Assembly: GCF_021391675.1 (NCBI RefSeq)
Contig: NZ_CP090096.1
Coordinates: 620,001 to 684,000, forward strand
Source: Neorhizobium galegae
GTDB lineage: Bacteria > Pseudomonadota > Alphaproteobacteria > Rhizobiales > Rhizobiaceae
Direction of reading: 5' to 3'
Length of the DNA stretch: 64,000 nucleotides
Shown: positions 8,090 to 16,244 of the stretch, piece by piece
Position numbering within the stretch: position 1 is the stretch's first letter
How the letters are laid out: each line of letters starts with the position of its first letter
Translations under genes and position numbers: made by a program
Notes under the pieces: model-generated
What the model was told of the DNA's origin: nothing
The model's database searches: none
Seen by the model: only the letters and a program-made list of their open reading frames with translations

Positions 8090-9598
8090 TCAGCCGACGC
8101 GGCTATACTCGATCATTCTCGCACGAGATAAGACGAGTTCGAGGCGATTTTCGGACAGGAGGTGAAGGCAGACACGCTTCGTCCACGGCCCATCCTTCAG
8201 CGTGAAGAGAAAACGGCCGCCGCCCAGCGCCATGAGCGGCATGCGATGACGCACCGGCCCAACGCCCATTACGACGGCACCGCCATCGATTTCGAAATAC
8301 GCGCCTTCATCGGAAAACCAGCGCCCGGAGAGCGAGGCCGGGACACCTGTATCGACTGATGGCAGCAGGCGGCGCACAGTATGGCCGATCTCGCCAACGA
8401 TGGCGGATCCATCCATCTTCAGGCGCATCGGCGACGAGGCCGAAAACGACGATACGAACTCGCCGTCATCCTGGTAAACTGTATCGTCGGAATCGAGCCA
8501 GGTGACGGTCGAGCCCTTGACCTCGGCCCAGAAGGGACCGGTTTCTGAGACATAGATGCCGTCGGTGAGCGTGGGGGAAGGGGCGGGCAGGGCAAGGCCC
8601 AAGAGGGCTGCCATGGCTTCCTGGGCAATCTTGTTGCCGTTCGTGTCTTCGCGGTTGGAGACGATGACGAAGCCGCTTTTGCTTTCGTGGTCGAGGAGGA
8701 AATAGGACTTGTAGCCCGGATGCGAGCCGCCATGGCCGGTGAACTGACGACCACCGAGAAGGGTACGGCGCAGGCCGAGGCCGTAACCGCTTTCGCGGCC
8801 GCCTTCGAGTGCGCGCGGTGCCGAGAGACGATCGAGTATGCTGGCAAAAGACCCTTCGCCGCCAAGCAGGAGGCGCAGCCAGTTGGCAAGGCTCGTTGCG
8901 CTGCCGGTCATGCTGCCGGAAGCGGAGATGTGCAGGCCGGCGGCGGACAGCTGCCACGTCTTCCCGTCGTGCCAGTAGCCGGGAACGAGGCCTGCGACGG
9001 CGTCGTTCCAGCCATCCGGGGCGTCGAGGACTGCGCCGGCTCCTATTCCGGCGGTACGGATGAAATCGCGGAAGAACAATCCCTTGCGCTCGAGCGCGGT
9101 CTCGACGAGGCGGTAGCCGGTATTGGAATAGGAAATCTCCGTACCAGCATCATAGTTCAGGCGCGTCTGGCGCGTGAGAAACTCCATCAGGGGGCCGGCC
9201 TTGGTTTCGGTATAGACTGACAGGCCGAGCAGCGACAGGCATTCACGCGTATCGGGCAGGCCGCCGCTCATGTCGAGGGCGCGGCCGATCGTAACGCTTG
9301 CCAACGGTTCCTGTAATTCGGGCAGATGCTGGCCGAGCGTGTCGTCGAGGGAGATTGCTTCCGGATGCGACAATATCATGGCGCAGAAGGCATGCTTGGT
9401 TACGGAGGCATAACGCACCACCGTCTCGGCCGAGAACGGGGCCATGGTGGAGAGACTTCCGACGCCGCCGACTTCCGCAAAGCGGATGCCATTGGCATCG
9501 AAGCCGATCACGGCGCCTCCAGGCTGGTCGGCGCCCCAACTGCCAGCGAATTTCCCGGCGGCTTCCTGTGCCGCCCCCCAATAGGCCGTGATCGACAT
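8090..9598 (-). CDS. dap: D-aminopeptidase (DAP, serine beta-lactamase-related)
   Basis: Serine hydrolase of 502 residues of the penicillin-recognising fold. The SxxK motif is SVTK (Ser65, Lys68), Y-S-N is at 157-159 and HGG starts at His289. These correspond in order and spacing to Ser62, Lys65, Tyr153 and His287 of Ochrobactrum anthropi DAP, which releases N-terminal D-residues (D-Ala, Gly). The C-terminal 170 residues form the beta-barrel lobes characteristic of DAP, including the segment after SLSGRWFSDEGAYFEIDGG. It is the last gene of the peptide transporter operon, 56 bp after the ATPase gene. There is no signal peptide, so a cytoplasmic site is expected. Confidence 0.9.
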   Translation of the reverse strand: MSITAYWGAAQEAAGKFAGSWGADQPGGAVIGFDANGIRFAEVGGVGSLSTMAPFSAETVVRYASVTKHAFCAMILSHPEAISLDDTLGQHLPELQEPLASVTIGRALDMSGGLPDTRECLSLLGLSVYTETKAGPLMEFLTRQTRLNYDAGTEISYSNTGYRLVETALERKGLFFRDFIRTAGIGAGAVLDAPDGWNDAVAGLVPGYWHDGKTWQLSAAGLHISASGSMTGSATSLANWLRLLLGGEGSFASILDRLSAPRALEGGRESGYGLGLRRTLLGGRQFTGHGGSHPGYKSYFLLDHESKSGFVIVSNREDTNGNKIAQEAMAALLGLALPAPSPTLTDGIYVSETGPFWAEVKGSTVTWLDSDDTVYQDDGEFVSSFSASSPMRLKMDGSAIVGEIGHTVRRLLPSVDTGVPASLSGRWFSDEGAYFEIDGGAVVMGVGPVRHRMPLMALGGGRFLFTLKDGPWTKRVCLHLLSENRLELVLSRARMIEYSRVG

Positions 9599-9654
9599 GC
9601 TGTTCTCCGCTGACTGCTCTTGAACCGGACCGGGTGGCCAGACCCTTCTAAAGG

Positions 9655-10398
9655 TCAGGCCGGTTCTTCGAGCTCCACGCTCAGGCTGCGCAATTCGCGG
9701 GTGTGAGCGTGACTGACATTGCCAAGTCTCAGATCTTCGGCGGTCACCTGTTCAACCATGTTGCCGTCGATCATCACGCCGACTTCGGTGCAAAGATGCG
9801 CGATGACGCTGAGATTGTGGCTGACCATCACATAGGTGAGGTTTCGCTCGGCCCTCAGATCCGCAAGCAGATTGAGGATTTCCGCCTGCACCGACACGTC
9901 GAGCGCGCTGGTCGGCTCGTCGAGCAGCAGCACTTCCGGCTCGGCGATCAGGGCGCGGGCAATCGCCACGCGCTGGCGCTGGCCGCCGGACAGCTGATGC
10001 GGATAGCGGAAACGCGCGCTGATAGGCAGGGCAACCGCCGACAGAACCTTGGCGATGCGATCATCGATCTTGTTCATGCCATGCACGAGCGGCAGTTCCG
10101 ACAGGATGCGGTCAATCGTCTGGCGCGGATGCAGCGAACCATAGGGGTCCTGGAAGACCATCTGCACCTTGCGGAAGAAGGCCGGCGGGCGATGCAGCGG
10201 AGCGTCTTCACCGGAAAAGGCGATGCGGCCCGACCATTCGTTGTTGAGGCCGGCCATGGCGCGCAGCACGGTGGACTTGCCCGAGCCGCTTTCGCCGACG
10301 ATGCCGAAACTGGCGCCCTTCGCGACATTGAAGGACACGCCTTTGACGACTTCGCGGTCACCGAAACTGATGCGCAGATTGTCGATCTCGATCGTCAT
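9655..10398 (-). CDS. dppF: Peptide ABC transporter ATP-binding protein (DppF/OppF type)
   Basis: ABC ATPase of 247 residues. Walker A is GESGSGKST near residue 37, the Q-loop is VFQDPYGSLHPRQ, the signature is LSGGQRQRVAIARAL, Walker B is VLLLDEPTSALD, and the switch histidine is in VMVSH. It energises import through the two permeases encoded upstream. I chose the ATG at 10398, which overlaps the stop of the preceding ATPase gene as ATGA; an in-frame GTG lies three codons upstream. It lacks the usual C-terminal oligopeptide extension, as is common in the DppF-like partner. The gene symbol reflects family position only. Confidence 0.88.
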   Translation of the reverse strand: MTIEIDNLRISFGDREVVKGVSFNVAKGASFGIVGESGSGKSTVLRAMAGLNNEWSGRIAFSGEDAPLHRPPAFFRKVQMVFQDPYGSLHPRQTIDRILSELPLVHGMNKIDDRIAKVLSAVALPISARFRYPHQLSGGQRQRVAIARALIAEPEVLLLDEPTSALDVSVQAEILNLLADLRAERNLTYVMVSHNLSVIAHLCTEVGVMIDGNMVEQVTAEDLRLGNVSHAHTRELRSLSVELEEPA

Positions 10399-11222
10399 TT
10401 CAGCCACTCCGGATCACGGGTCAGCACAGGCAGGCGCTCCTTGGGGTGGATCAGCGAGGGCATACAGTTCAGAAGCCCGCGCGTATAAGGATGCTGGGCG
10501 GAGAGAAGTTCGGACGCCTTCAGCTCCTCCACCACATGGCCGGCATACATGACGGCGACGCGGTCGCAGAAATGCGAGACCAGCGGCAGATCGTGGCTGA
10601 TCAGCAGAAGACCCATGCCGCGTTCCGACACCAGTTCCTCGATCAGGCGCAGGATTTCGGCCTGCACGGTCGCATCGAGCGCGCTGGTCGGTTCGTCGGC
10701 GATCAAGAGTTCCGGATCGGGTGCCAGCATCATTGCGATCATGACGCGCTGGCCCATGCCGCCCGAAACCTCGTGCGGATAGGAGGCCGCGACCTTTTTC
10801 GGATCGCGGATCTTCACCTGTTCCAGCAGCATGATTGCGGCTTCCAGCGCCTGTCGCCTGCTGCCACCCTTGTGGGTGTGCCAGGATTCGGCCACCTGGC
10901 TGCCGATCGTCTTCACCGGGTTGAGTGAATATTTCGGGTCCTGCAGAATGAAGCCGGCGCGCTTGCCGCGGATCGAGCGCATCTGCTTTTCAGAGGCAGC
11001 CAGGATGTCGATCCCGTCGAAGGCGAGCTTGTCGGCTTCGATGACCGTCTGCTTCGGCAGCAGCTTCATCAGGGCGCGGGCGGTGAGGCTCTTGCCCGAA
11101 CCGCTTTCGCCGACGATGCCGAGCTTTTCCGTGCCGAGCGTCATCGAGACGCCCTTGACCGCCTGATGCAAGCCGGTACGCGACTGAAAACCTATCTTGA
11201 GATTGTTGATTTCGACCAGCAT
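10395..11222 (-). CDS. dppD: Peptide ABC transporter ATP-binding protein (DppD type)
   Basis: ABC ATPase of 275 residues with Walker A GESGSGKS, signature VSGGMGQRVMIAMML and Walker B LLIADEPTSALD. The C-terminal segment SAQHPYTRGLLNCMPSL is the oligopeptide/dipeptide transporter C-terminal domain. It pairs with the next ATPase to form the heterodimeric motor. It begins three bases after the stop of the permease gene. The DPKYSLNP Q-loop and the two-ATPase arrangement are standard for Opp/Dpp systems. Confidence 0.9.
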   Translation of the reverse strand: MLVEINNLKIGFQSRTGLHQAVKGVSMTLGTEKLGIVGESGSGKSLTARALMKLLPKQTVIEADKLAFDGIDILAASEKQMRSIRGKRAGFILQDPKYSLNPVKTIGSQVAESWHTHKGGSRRQALEAAIMLLEQVKIRDPKKVAASYPHEVSGGMGQRVMIAMMLAPDPELLIADEPTSALDATVQAEILRLIEELVSERGMGLLLISHDLPLVSHFCDRVAVMYAGHVVEELKASELLSAQHPYTRGLLNCMPSLIHPKERLPVLTRDPEWLK

Positions 11223-11225
11223 CCG

Positions 11226-12125
11226 TCAGTTCCCCTTCGGATCCAGAACATCGCGCAGCGCGTCGCCCAAGAAGTTGAAGGCGAGCGAAACGAGGAAGAT
11301 GGCAATGCCGGGAATGGCCGCAACCCACCATTGTTCGAAGATGAAGCGTTTCGCGGTGGCGATCATAGCACCCCATTCCGGTGACGGAGGCTGGGCGCCC
11401 ATGCCGAGGAAGCCGAGCGAGGCGGCGGTGATGATGATCGAGCTCATGTCGAGCGTGACACGAACGATCAGCGTCGGTACGCAGAGCGGCATGATATGCC
11501 GGAAGATGATGCGCCAGGAAGAGCCACCGGTGAGGCGATAGGCGGCGATGAAGTCGCTGCCGCGCACCGTCAGCGTTTCGGCGCGGGCCATGCGCGCGTA
11601 AGGCGGCCAGGCGGTGAGTGCGATGGCGAGGACGGCGCTTTCGACACCGGGCTTCAGCGCTGCCACGAAGGCGAGCGCCAGAACAAGGCGCGGGAAGGCC
11701 AGGAAGATGTCGGTGATGCGCATCAGGATCGTATCGACGATGCCGCCGAAATAGCCGGCGATGCAGCCGATGGCGAGCCCGATCGGCGCGACGAGCACGA
11801 CGACGGCGATGACCATGCCAAGCGTGACGCGGCCGCCGTAAAACAGGCGCGAATAGATGTCGCGGCCGAGTTCGTCCGTGCCGAACCAGTGGGCGGCGCT
11901 CGGCGCGGCAAGGCGATTGCCGAGTTCCTGGGCGGCGGGATCATGCGTCGCCAGCAGCGGCGCGAACAGCGAGATTCCGATGAATACGAGAACGATGGTC
12001 AGGCCGATCATGCCGAGCGCGTTGCCGCGCAGGTTCAGCCAGATACGGTAGCGGTTGCCCCAGGCGGCCTGCTGGCGCGATGACGGACTTTCATCCAGCG
12101 CCCAGTTTCGGAAGGTGGCGATCAT
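11226..12125 (-). CDS. dppC: Peptide ABC transporter permease (DppC type)
   Basis: Inner-membrane permease of 299 residues with about six transmembrane helices. The N-terminal OppC region precedes the first helix (LRGNALGMIGLTIVLVFIG). The periplasmic motif GTDELGRDIYSRLFYGGRVTLG is typical of DppC/OppC, and an EAA-type cytoplasmic loop follows around RAETLTVRGSDFIAAYRLTGGS. The frame is open upstream, but the ATG at 12125 overlaps the preceding stop as TAATG, which decides the start. It is coupled with the DppB-type gene. Confidence 0.92.
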   Translation of the reverse strand: MIATFRNWALDESPSSRQQAAWGNRYRIWLNLRGNALGMIGLTIVLVFIGISLFAPLLATHDPAAQELGNRLAAPSAAHWFGTDELGRDIYSRLFYGGRVTLGMVIAVVVLVAPIGLAIGCIAGYFGGIVDTILMRITDIFLAFPRLVLALAFVAALKPGVESAVLAIALTAWPPYARMARAETLTVRGSDFIAAYRLTGGSSWRIIFRHIMPLCVPTLIVRVTLDMSSIIITAASLGFLGMGAQPPSPEWGAMIATAKRFIFEQWWVAAIPGIAIFLVSLAFNFLGDALRDVLDPKGN

Positions 12126-13138
12126 TATTTTACCCGTGGATCGAGGACGCGGTAGAGAATGTCCGCAATCAGATTGAGGCCGACATAGATCAGGCCGATC
12201 AGCAGCGTCGTGCCGATGACCGGGTTCATGTCTGCATTCATCAGCGATACGGTCAGATACTGGCCGATGCCCGGCCACGAGAATACCGTCTCGGTGACGA
12301 CGGCGCCTTCGAGAAGGCCGGCATAGGTCAGGGCGATGACGGTGACGAGCTGGACGGCAACGGTCGGGAAGGCATGGCCCCAGATGACTTTGGTCAGCGT
12401 AAGGCCCTTGGCGCGGGCGGTGATGACGAATTCGCCCTTCAGCGCATCGATCATGAAGGCGCGCGTCATGCGGGCGATATAGGCCATCGAGAAATAGGCA
12501 AGGATGATGACCGGCTGCGCCATATGCGCCAGTGCATCCCAGAAGGCGCCGAGATCGCCGGCGATCAGCGTATCGATCGTCAGGATGCCGGTGACCGTGT
12601 CGATCATGCCGTCATAGACGATGTCCTGGCGGCCGGGGCCGGGCGCGATGTCGAGCGCCGAATAGAAGACCAGGAGCGAGATCAGCGACAGCATGAAGAC
12701 CGGCACGGAATGGCCGGCGAGGCAGACGACGCGGATCGCCTGGTCGGTGAACGAGCCCCGGCGGACGGCAGCCCAGACACCAAGCGGAATGCCGATCAGG
12801 GCGGCCAGCAAAAGGGCGGCCGTCGCAAGCTCAAACGTCGCCGGGAAGAAACGGACGATGTCCTGCGCCACCGGGTTCTTGGTCAGAACCGACATGCCGA
12901 AATCGCCGTGGGCGAGCTGGTAGAGATAATGCAGGAACTGCACCGGAATGGGCTGGTCGAGGCCCATCTCGGTGCGTACGCGAAGAATGACGTCCTCGGG
13001 CGCATTGTCGCCGACGGCGGCAATCACCGGATCGACCGGCATGACCCGGCCGATGAGGAATGTCAGCACAGTCAAACCGAACAGCGTCAGGAGGACGCTG
13101 CTCAGTGTTGCTGCAAGGCTCTTGAAACGTCGGTTCAC
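12125..13138 (-). CDS. dppB: Peptide ABC transporter permease (DppB type)
   Basis: Inner-membrane permease of 337 residues. The first helix is LSSVLLTLFGLTVLTFLIGRV, followed by the periplasmic region typical of DppB/OppB (MGLDQPIPVQFLHYLYQLAHGDFGMS). An EAA loop lies around EFVITARAKGLTLTKVIWGHA. It follows the binding-protein gene with a 4-bp overlap, so translation is probably coupled. Together with the DppC-type subunit it forms the membrane channel for the imported peptide. Confidence 0.92.
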   Translation of the reverse strand: MNRRFKSLAATLSSVLLTLFGLTVLTFLIGRVMPVDPVIAAVGDNAPEDVILRVRTEMGLDQPIPVQFLHYLYQLAHGDFGMSVLTKNPVAQDIVRFFPATFELATAALLLAALIGIPLGVWAAVRRGSFTDQAIRVVCLAGHSVPVFMLSLISLLVFYSALDIAPGPGRQDIVYDGMIDTVTGILTIDTLIAGDLGAFWDALAHMAQPVIILAYFSMAYIARMTRAFMIDALKGEFVITARAKGLTLTKVIWGHAFPTVAVQLVTVIALTYAGLLEGAVVTETVFSWPGIGQYLTVSLMNADMNPVIGTTLLIGLIYVGLNLIADILYRVLDPRVK

Positions 13139-14733
13139 GCCTTGTTGGTCTCCAGGTAGGAATTGCCTTCCGAGAGAACGCCGAGCTGGAAACCATTGAC
13201 GTTCTTGCGGCAGGCGGCGGTCCTGGTGGTCTGGAACATCACCGCGAACGGACTGTTTGCCATGAAGTCGCGCTGCAGCGTTTCATAGAGAGCCAGACGC
13301 TTGGCCGGATCCTTCTCGTCGCGGGCGGCTTCCGCCTTGGCGGTAAACTCGTCGCTCTTGAAGCTCGAGCGCCATGCGAAAGGCTTCTTCTTGGCGTCGT
13401 CCGAATTGTCCTTGTTGATGCAGAACACTTCGGCGTTCGAATTCGGATCAAAGTAGTCCGTGCCCCATGCCGACAGCGCCATTTCATGGCCGCGCGCACG
13501 CATCTTGGTCAGGACCTGGCGGTTTTCGGCCGACTGCAGCTTCACGCGGATGCCGATGGCGCCGAGATTGGCCTGGATCGCCTGGGCGAGATCCGGATAG
13601 GGCTGCGCCGAATAATGGTCGAGTGTGATGTCGAAACCGTCCTTCAGCCCGGCTTCGGCCATCAGCGCCTTGGCCTTTTCGAGATCCTGCTTGAACGGCG
13701 TGTCGGTGACCGTGCCCGGGAAACCGGCCGGTTCCATGCTCTGGTGAACGGCGTGCGTCAGCGGCACGATGTTCTTTTGCATGCCTTCGTAATCGAGCGC
13801 CCACTTCACGGCCTGCCAGACCTGCGGCTTGGCGAGATTGGCATTGTTCTGGTTGAGCGAGATCAGCACCAGCGAGGCAATCTGCTTGCGTACGAGAACG
13901 ATGCCGTCGTCCGACTGCAGCGCCTTCAGCTGTTCGGAGGTCAGGTCGCGGGCGATATCGACGTCGCCCTTCTGCAGCATCAGCATCTGGGACGAAGGAT
14001 CGACGACGTGGCGGATGATGACGCGCTTCAGATTGCCCTTGTAGGGGCCGTTTTCGTTGAGCACCAGGGTAATGCTTTCCGAAGCCTTCCAGGCCTGCAG
14101 CTTGAACGAGCCGGAGCCGGCGCTGTTCTTCTGCAGCCAGGCATTGCCAAGGTCGCCATTCGTCTCATTGGCGAGAACCACCTTCTTTTCGACGATGGCG
14201 CCGATGTTTGCCGAGAGGCAGAACAGCAGGAAGGAAATCGCGGTCGGCGCTTCCGTCGTCAGCGTGACGGTCTTTGCGTCCTTGGCGACGATGCGGCTTT
14301 CGACGTTTTCGGCGGTGAAGCCGAACTGGTTGATGATGAAGGCCGGGCTCTTGTTCATCTTGATGGCGCGCTGCAGCGAGAAGGCCACGTCTTCGCCGGT
14401 GACCGATGCGCCGGACGAGAATTTGGCGTCGGCGAGCTTGAAGGTGAACACCTTGTTGTCGGCATCGGCTTCCCAGGAAGCGGCGACGACGGGGAGAACA
14501 TGGTCGGGATTGTCGCTGTTGGCACGCACCAGCTTCTGGTACATGTTGCTCATCACTTCGCCGCCGACCGCCTCAAAACCCTCATGCGGGTCAAGGCTGG
14601 TCATGTTGTCGAGCTGCTGGGCAACGACCAGAATATCCTTTGGCGTGGCGGCAAAGGCGGTGTCTGCCAGTTCGATATAGGACAGGAAGGGCAGGGCTGC
14701 GCCGCCGATCAGAAAATTGCGTCTGGATACCAT
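13135..14733 (-). CDS. dppA: Peptide ABC transporter substrate-binding protein (family 5)
   Basis: Exported binding protein of 532 residues. The N-terminus MVSRRNFLIGGAALPFLSYI has a twin-arginine-like motif (RRNFL) and ends near an AFA-A cleavage site. The mature part matches SBP family 5 (NMTSLDPHEGF, then DPSSQMLMLQKGDVDIA). The frame is open 67 codons further upstream. I chose the ATG at 14733 because a signal peptide begins there and AGGGGAA precedes it. This is the first gene of the operon, whose promoter must lie in 14734-14942. The ligand is inferred, not shown: peptides or amides containing D-residues. Confidence 0.9.
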   Translation of the reverse strand: MVSRRNFLIGGAALPFLSYIELADTAFAATPKDILVVAQQLDNMTSLDPHEGFEAVGGEVMSNMYQKLVRANSDNPDHVLPVVAASWEADADNKVFTFKLADAKFSSGASVTGEDVAFSLQRAIKMNKSPAFIINQFGFTAENVESRIVAKDAKTVTLTTEAPTAISFLLFCLSANIGAIVEKKVVLANETNGDLGNAWLQKNSAGSGSFKLQAWKASESITLVLNENGPYKGNLKRVIIRHVVDPSSQMLMLQKGDVDIARDLTSEQLKALQSDDGIVLVRKQIASLVLISLNQNNANLAKPQVWQAVKWALDYEGMQKNIVPLTHAVHQSMEPAGFPGTVTDTPFKQDLEKAKALMAEAGLKDGFDITLDHYSAQPYPDLAQAIQANLGAIGIRVKLQSAENRQVLTKMRARGHEMALSAWGTDYFDPNSNAEVFCINKDNSDDAKKKPFAWRSSFKSDEFTAKAEAARDEKDPAKRLALYETLQRDFMANSPFAVMFQTTRTAACRKNVNGFQLGVLSEGNSYLETNKA

Positions 14734-14942
14734 TATTATATTCCCCTGGAACGACCGGACCTCCGGAGTGCCGGAAGCCGGCAAGATTTTGCCGCAAAAA
14801 GATGCAGGCCTCTTATCAGGCGCGATTTCAGGCGACCAATTCCGTTTTTCGAATGGGTTATGCGCGGTTTGCATTTGCGGCCGCCGCGCCCGGAACTTAA
14901 CGGTAAACGCAATTTCCAGGCTCCGGTAGGACATTTCAGAAA
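14734..14942. promoter_or_regulatory. Divergent promoter region between dppA-type and dipeptidase genes
   Basis: A 209-bp spacer between start codons pointing away from each other. It must hold promoters for both the transporter/D-aminopeptidase operon and the M19 dipeptidase gene. A LysR-type regulator acting on a shared site here is plausible, but I could not identify a convincing T-N11-A operator with flanking symmetry. Confidence 0.4.
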
Positions 14943-15980
14943 ATGCTGAACAATTCGCTCCCGATCTTCGACGGCCATAACGACGTGCTGCTGCGCCTCA
15001 GGCGGGCTGGCGGCGAGGACCCGGTCAGGCGTTTTCTCGAAGGCGAGGAGGTCGGACATATCGACCTGCCGCGCGCAAGGGCCGGCGGCTTGGCCGGTGG
15101 CCTTTGCGCCATCTACGTGCCGTCGCCGAGCATGACCAAGGATGCCAATGGCGATTTCCCGACACCGGCGCAGCCGGAAGCGCTCAACGAAACGCTCGCC
15201 ATGGCGCGGCTGCTGTTCGATATCGAGGCACGCTCACAGGGTGCGGTGACGGTGTGCCGAACGGTCTCGGACATCCGCCAGTCGATCGACAAGGGCAGCT
15301 TCGCCGCCGTCTTCCATATCGAGGGCGCCGAAGCTATCGCCGCCGATCTCGATGCGCTTCACGTCCTTCATCAGGCCGGGCTTCGCACGCTGGGTCCGGT
15401 CTGGAGCCGGCCGAACATTTTTGCTTACGGTGTTCCCTTCCGCTACCCGTCATCGCCGGATATCGGTCCGGGTCTGAGCGACGCGGGCAGGGACCTAGTC
15501 CGCGCCTGCAACGAGCTGAAGATCATGGTCGACCTGTCGCACATGAACGAAGCCGGTTTCTGGGAGATCGCGAAAATCTCCAAGGCGCCGTTGGTGGCGT
15601 CCCATTCGAACGTGCTTGCGCTTTGCCCACACAGTCGTAACCTGACTGATCGCCAGCTCGACGCGATCCGCGACACGGGCGGCCTGGCAGGCATCAATTT
15701 CGGTGTGCTGTTCCTGCGCGAGGATGGCGTCCGGGATGCGAATACCAGCCTCGACCTGCTCGTCCGCCACGTCGCCTATATTGCCGAGCGGATCGGTATC
15801 GACCATGTGGCGCTCGGCTCGGATTTCGACGGAACGACCATTCCGACCGAGATGAAGGATGCTGCTGGTCTGCCGCGCCTCGCCGAAGCACTTCGCCGCA
15901 ACGGTTTCAACGATGCGGAAATGAAGAAGATCGCCTATGAGAACTGGGTCTCCGTACTGGAACGCAGCTGGGCGGCCTGA
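14943..15980 (+). CDS. Membrane dipeptidase-type M19 peptidase
   Basis: Zinc-dependent dipeptidase of 345 residues. All binuclear metal ligands of the family are present: HxD (His12, Asp14 in DGHND), the bridging Glu127 in HIEGAE, His200 (DLSHMNE) and His221 (ASHSN). An Asp in LGSDFDG follows. Family members cleave dipeptides, often accepting a D-residue at the C-terminal side. This suits the neighbouring D-aminopeptidase and transaminase. There is no signal peptide, so a cytoplasmic location is likely despite the family name. It is transcribed divergently from the peptide transporter operon. Confidence 0.9.
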   Translation: MLNNSLPIFDGHNDVLLRLRRAGGEDPVRRFLEGEEVGHIDLPRARAGGLAGGLCAIYVPSPSMTKDANGDFPTPAQPEALNETLAMARLLFDIEARSQGAVTVCRTVSDIRQSIDKGSFAAVFHIEGAEAIAADLDALHVLHQAGLRTLGPVWSRPNIFAYGVPFRYPSSPDIGPGLSDAGRDLVRACNELKIMVDLSHMNEAGFWEIAKISKAPLVASHSNVLALCPHSRNLTDRQLDAIRDTGGLAGINFGVLFLREDGVRDANTSLDLLVRHVAYIAERIGIDHVALGSDFDGTTIPTEMKDAAGLPRLAEALRRNGFNDAEMKKIAYENWVSVLERSWAA

Positions 15981-16244
15981 CCGCAGCACGCAAGGTCCAA
16001 GTCCCTCCGGCGTTGGTGCACGGACCAAATCTCAATAGTTCTTGCCTATGTCGCTGCGATTGAAAACAGCTTGATTGACCATCTCGGCTGCACCATCCTC
16101 AATCGAATGCTGGCATGCGCGCGACCGAAATCCGTCCGGTGCGTGACAGCGACCACATAGACACTGCATCAAAGACTGGAATCCATTCATTCATCGACCG
16201 ATGCAACAACGCCGTTTGATGCCTGAAATTTCGATTGCCTGCGT
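15981..16244. other. IS debris between the two peptide transporter clusters
   Basis: The 264 bases separating the M19 dipeptidase from the next ATPase gene hold the second copy of the IS5-type 3' end and nothing else that I recognise. Similarity to the 5-kb copy begins sharply at 16088. Confidence 0.5.
16088..16213 (+). repeat. 126-bp direct repeat, copy 2 (IS5-type 3' end)
   Basis: Matches 4937-5062 in the same orientation with about five differences. It encodes the last 24 or so transposase codons (ILNRMLACARPKSVR) to a TAG, then 53 bp beyond. No further transposase sequence is found upstream of 16088. The element was therefore cut back further here than at 5 kb. Confidence 0.85.

Noticed and set aside
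12080..14949. Long plus-strand open frames opposite the peptide transporter genes
   Set aside because: They are mirror images of the dppB and binding-protein coding sequence with biased composition and no RBS or domain.
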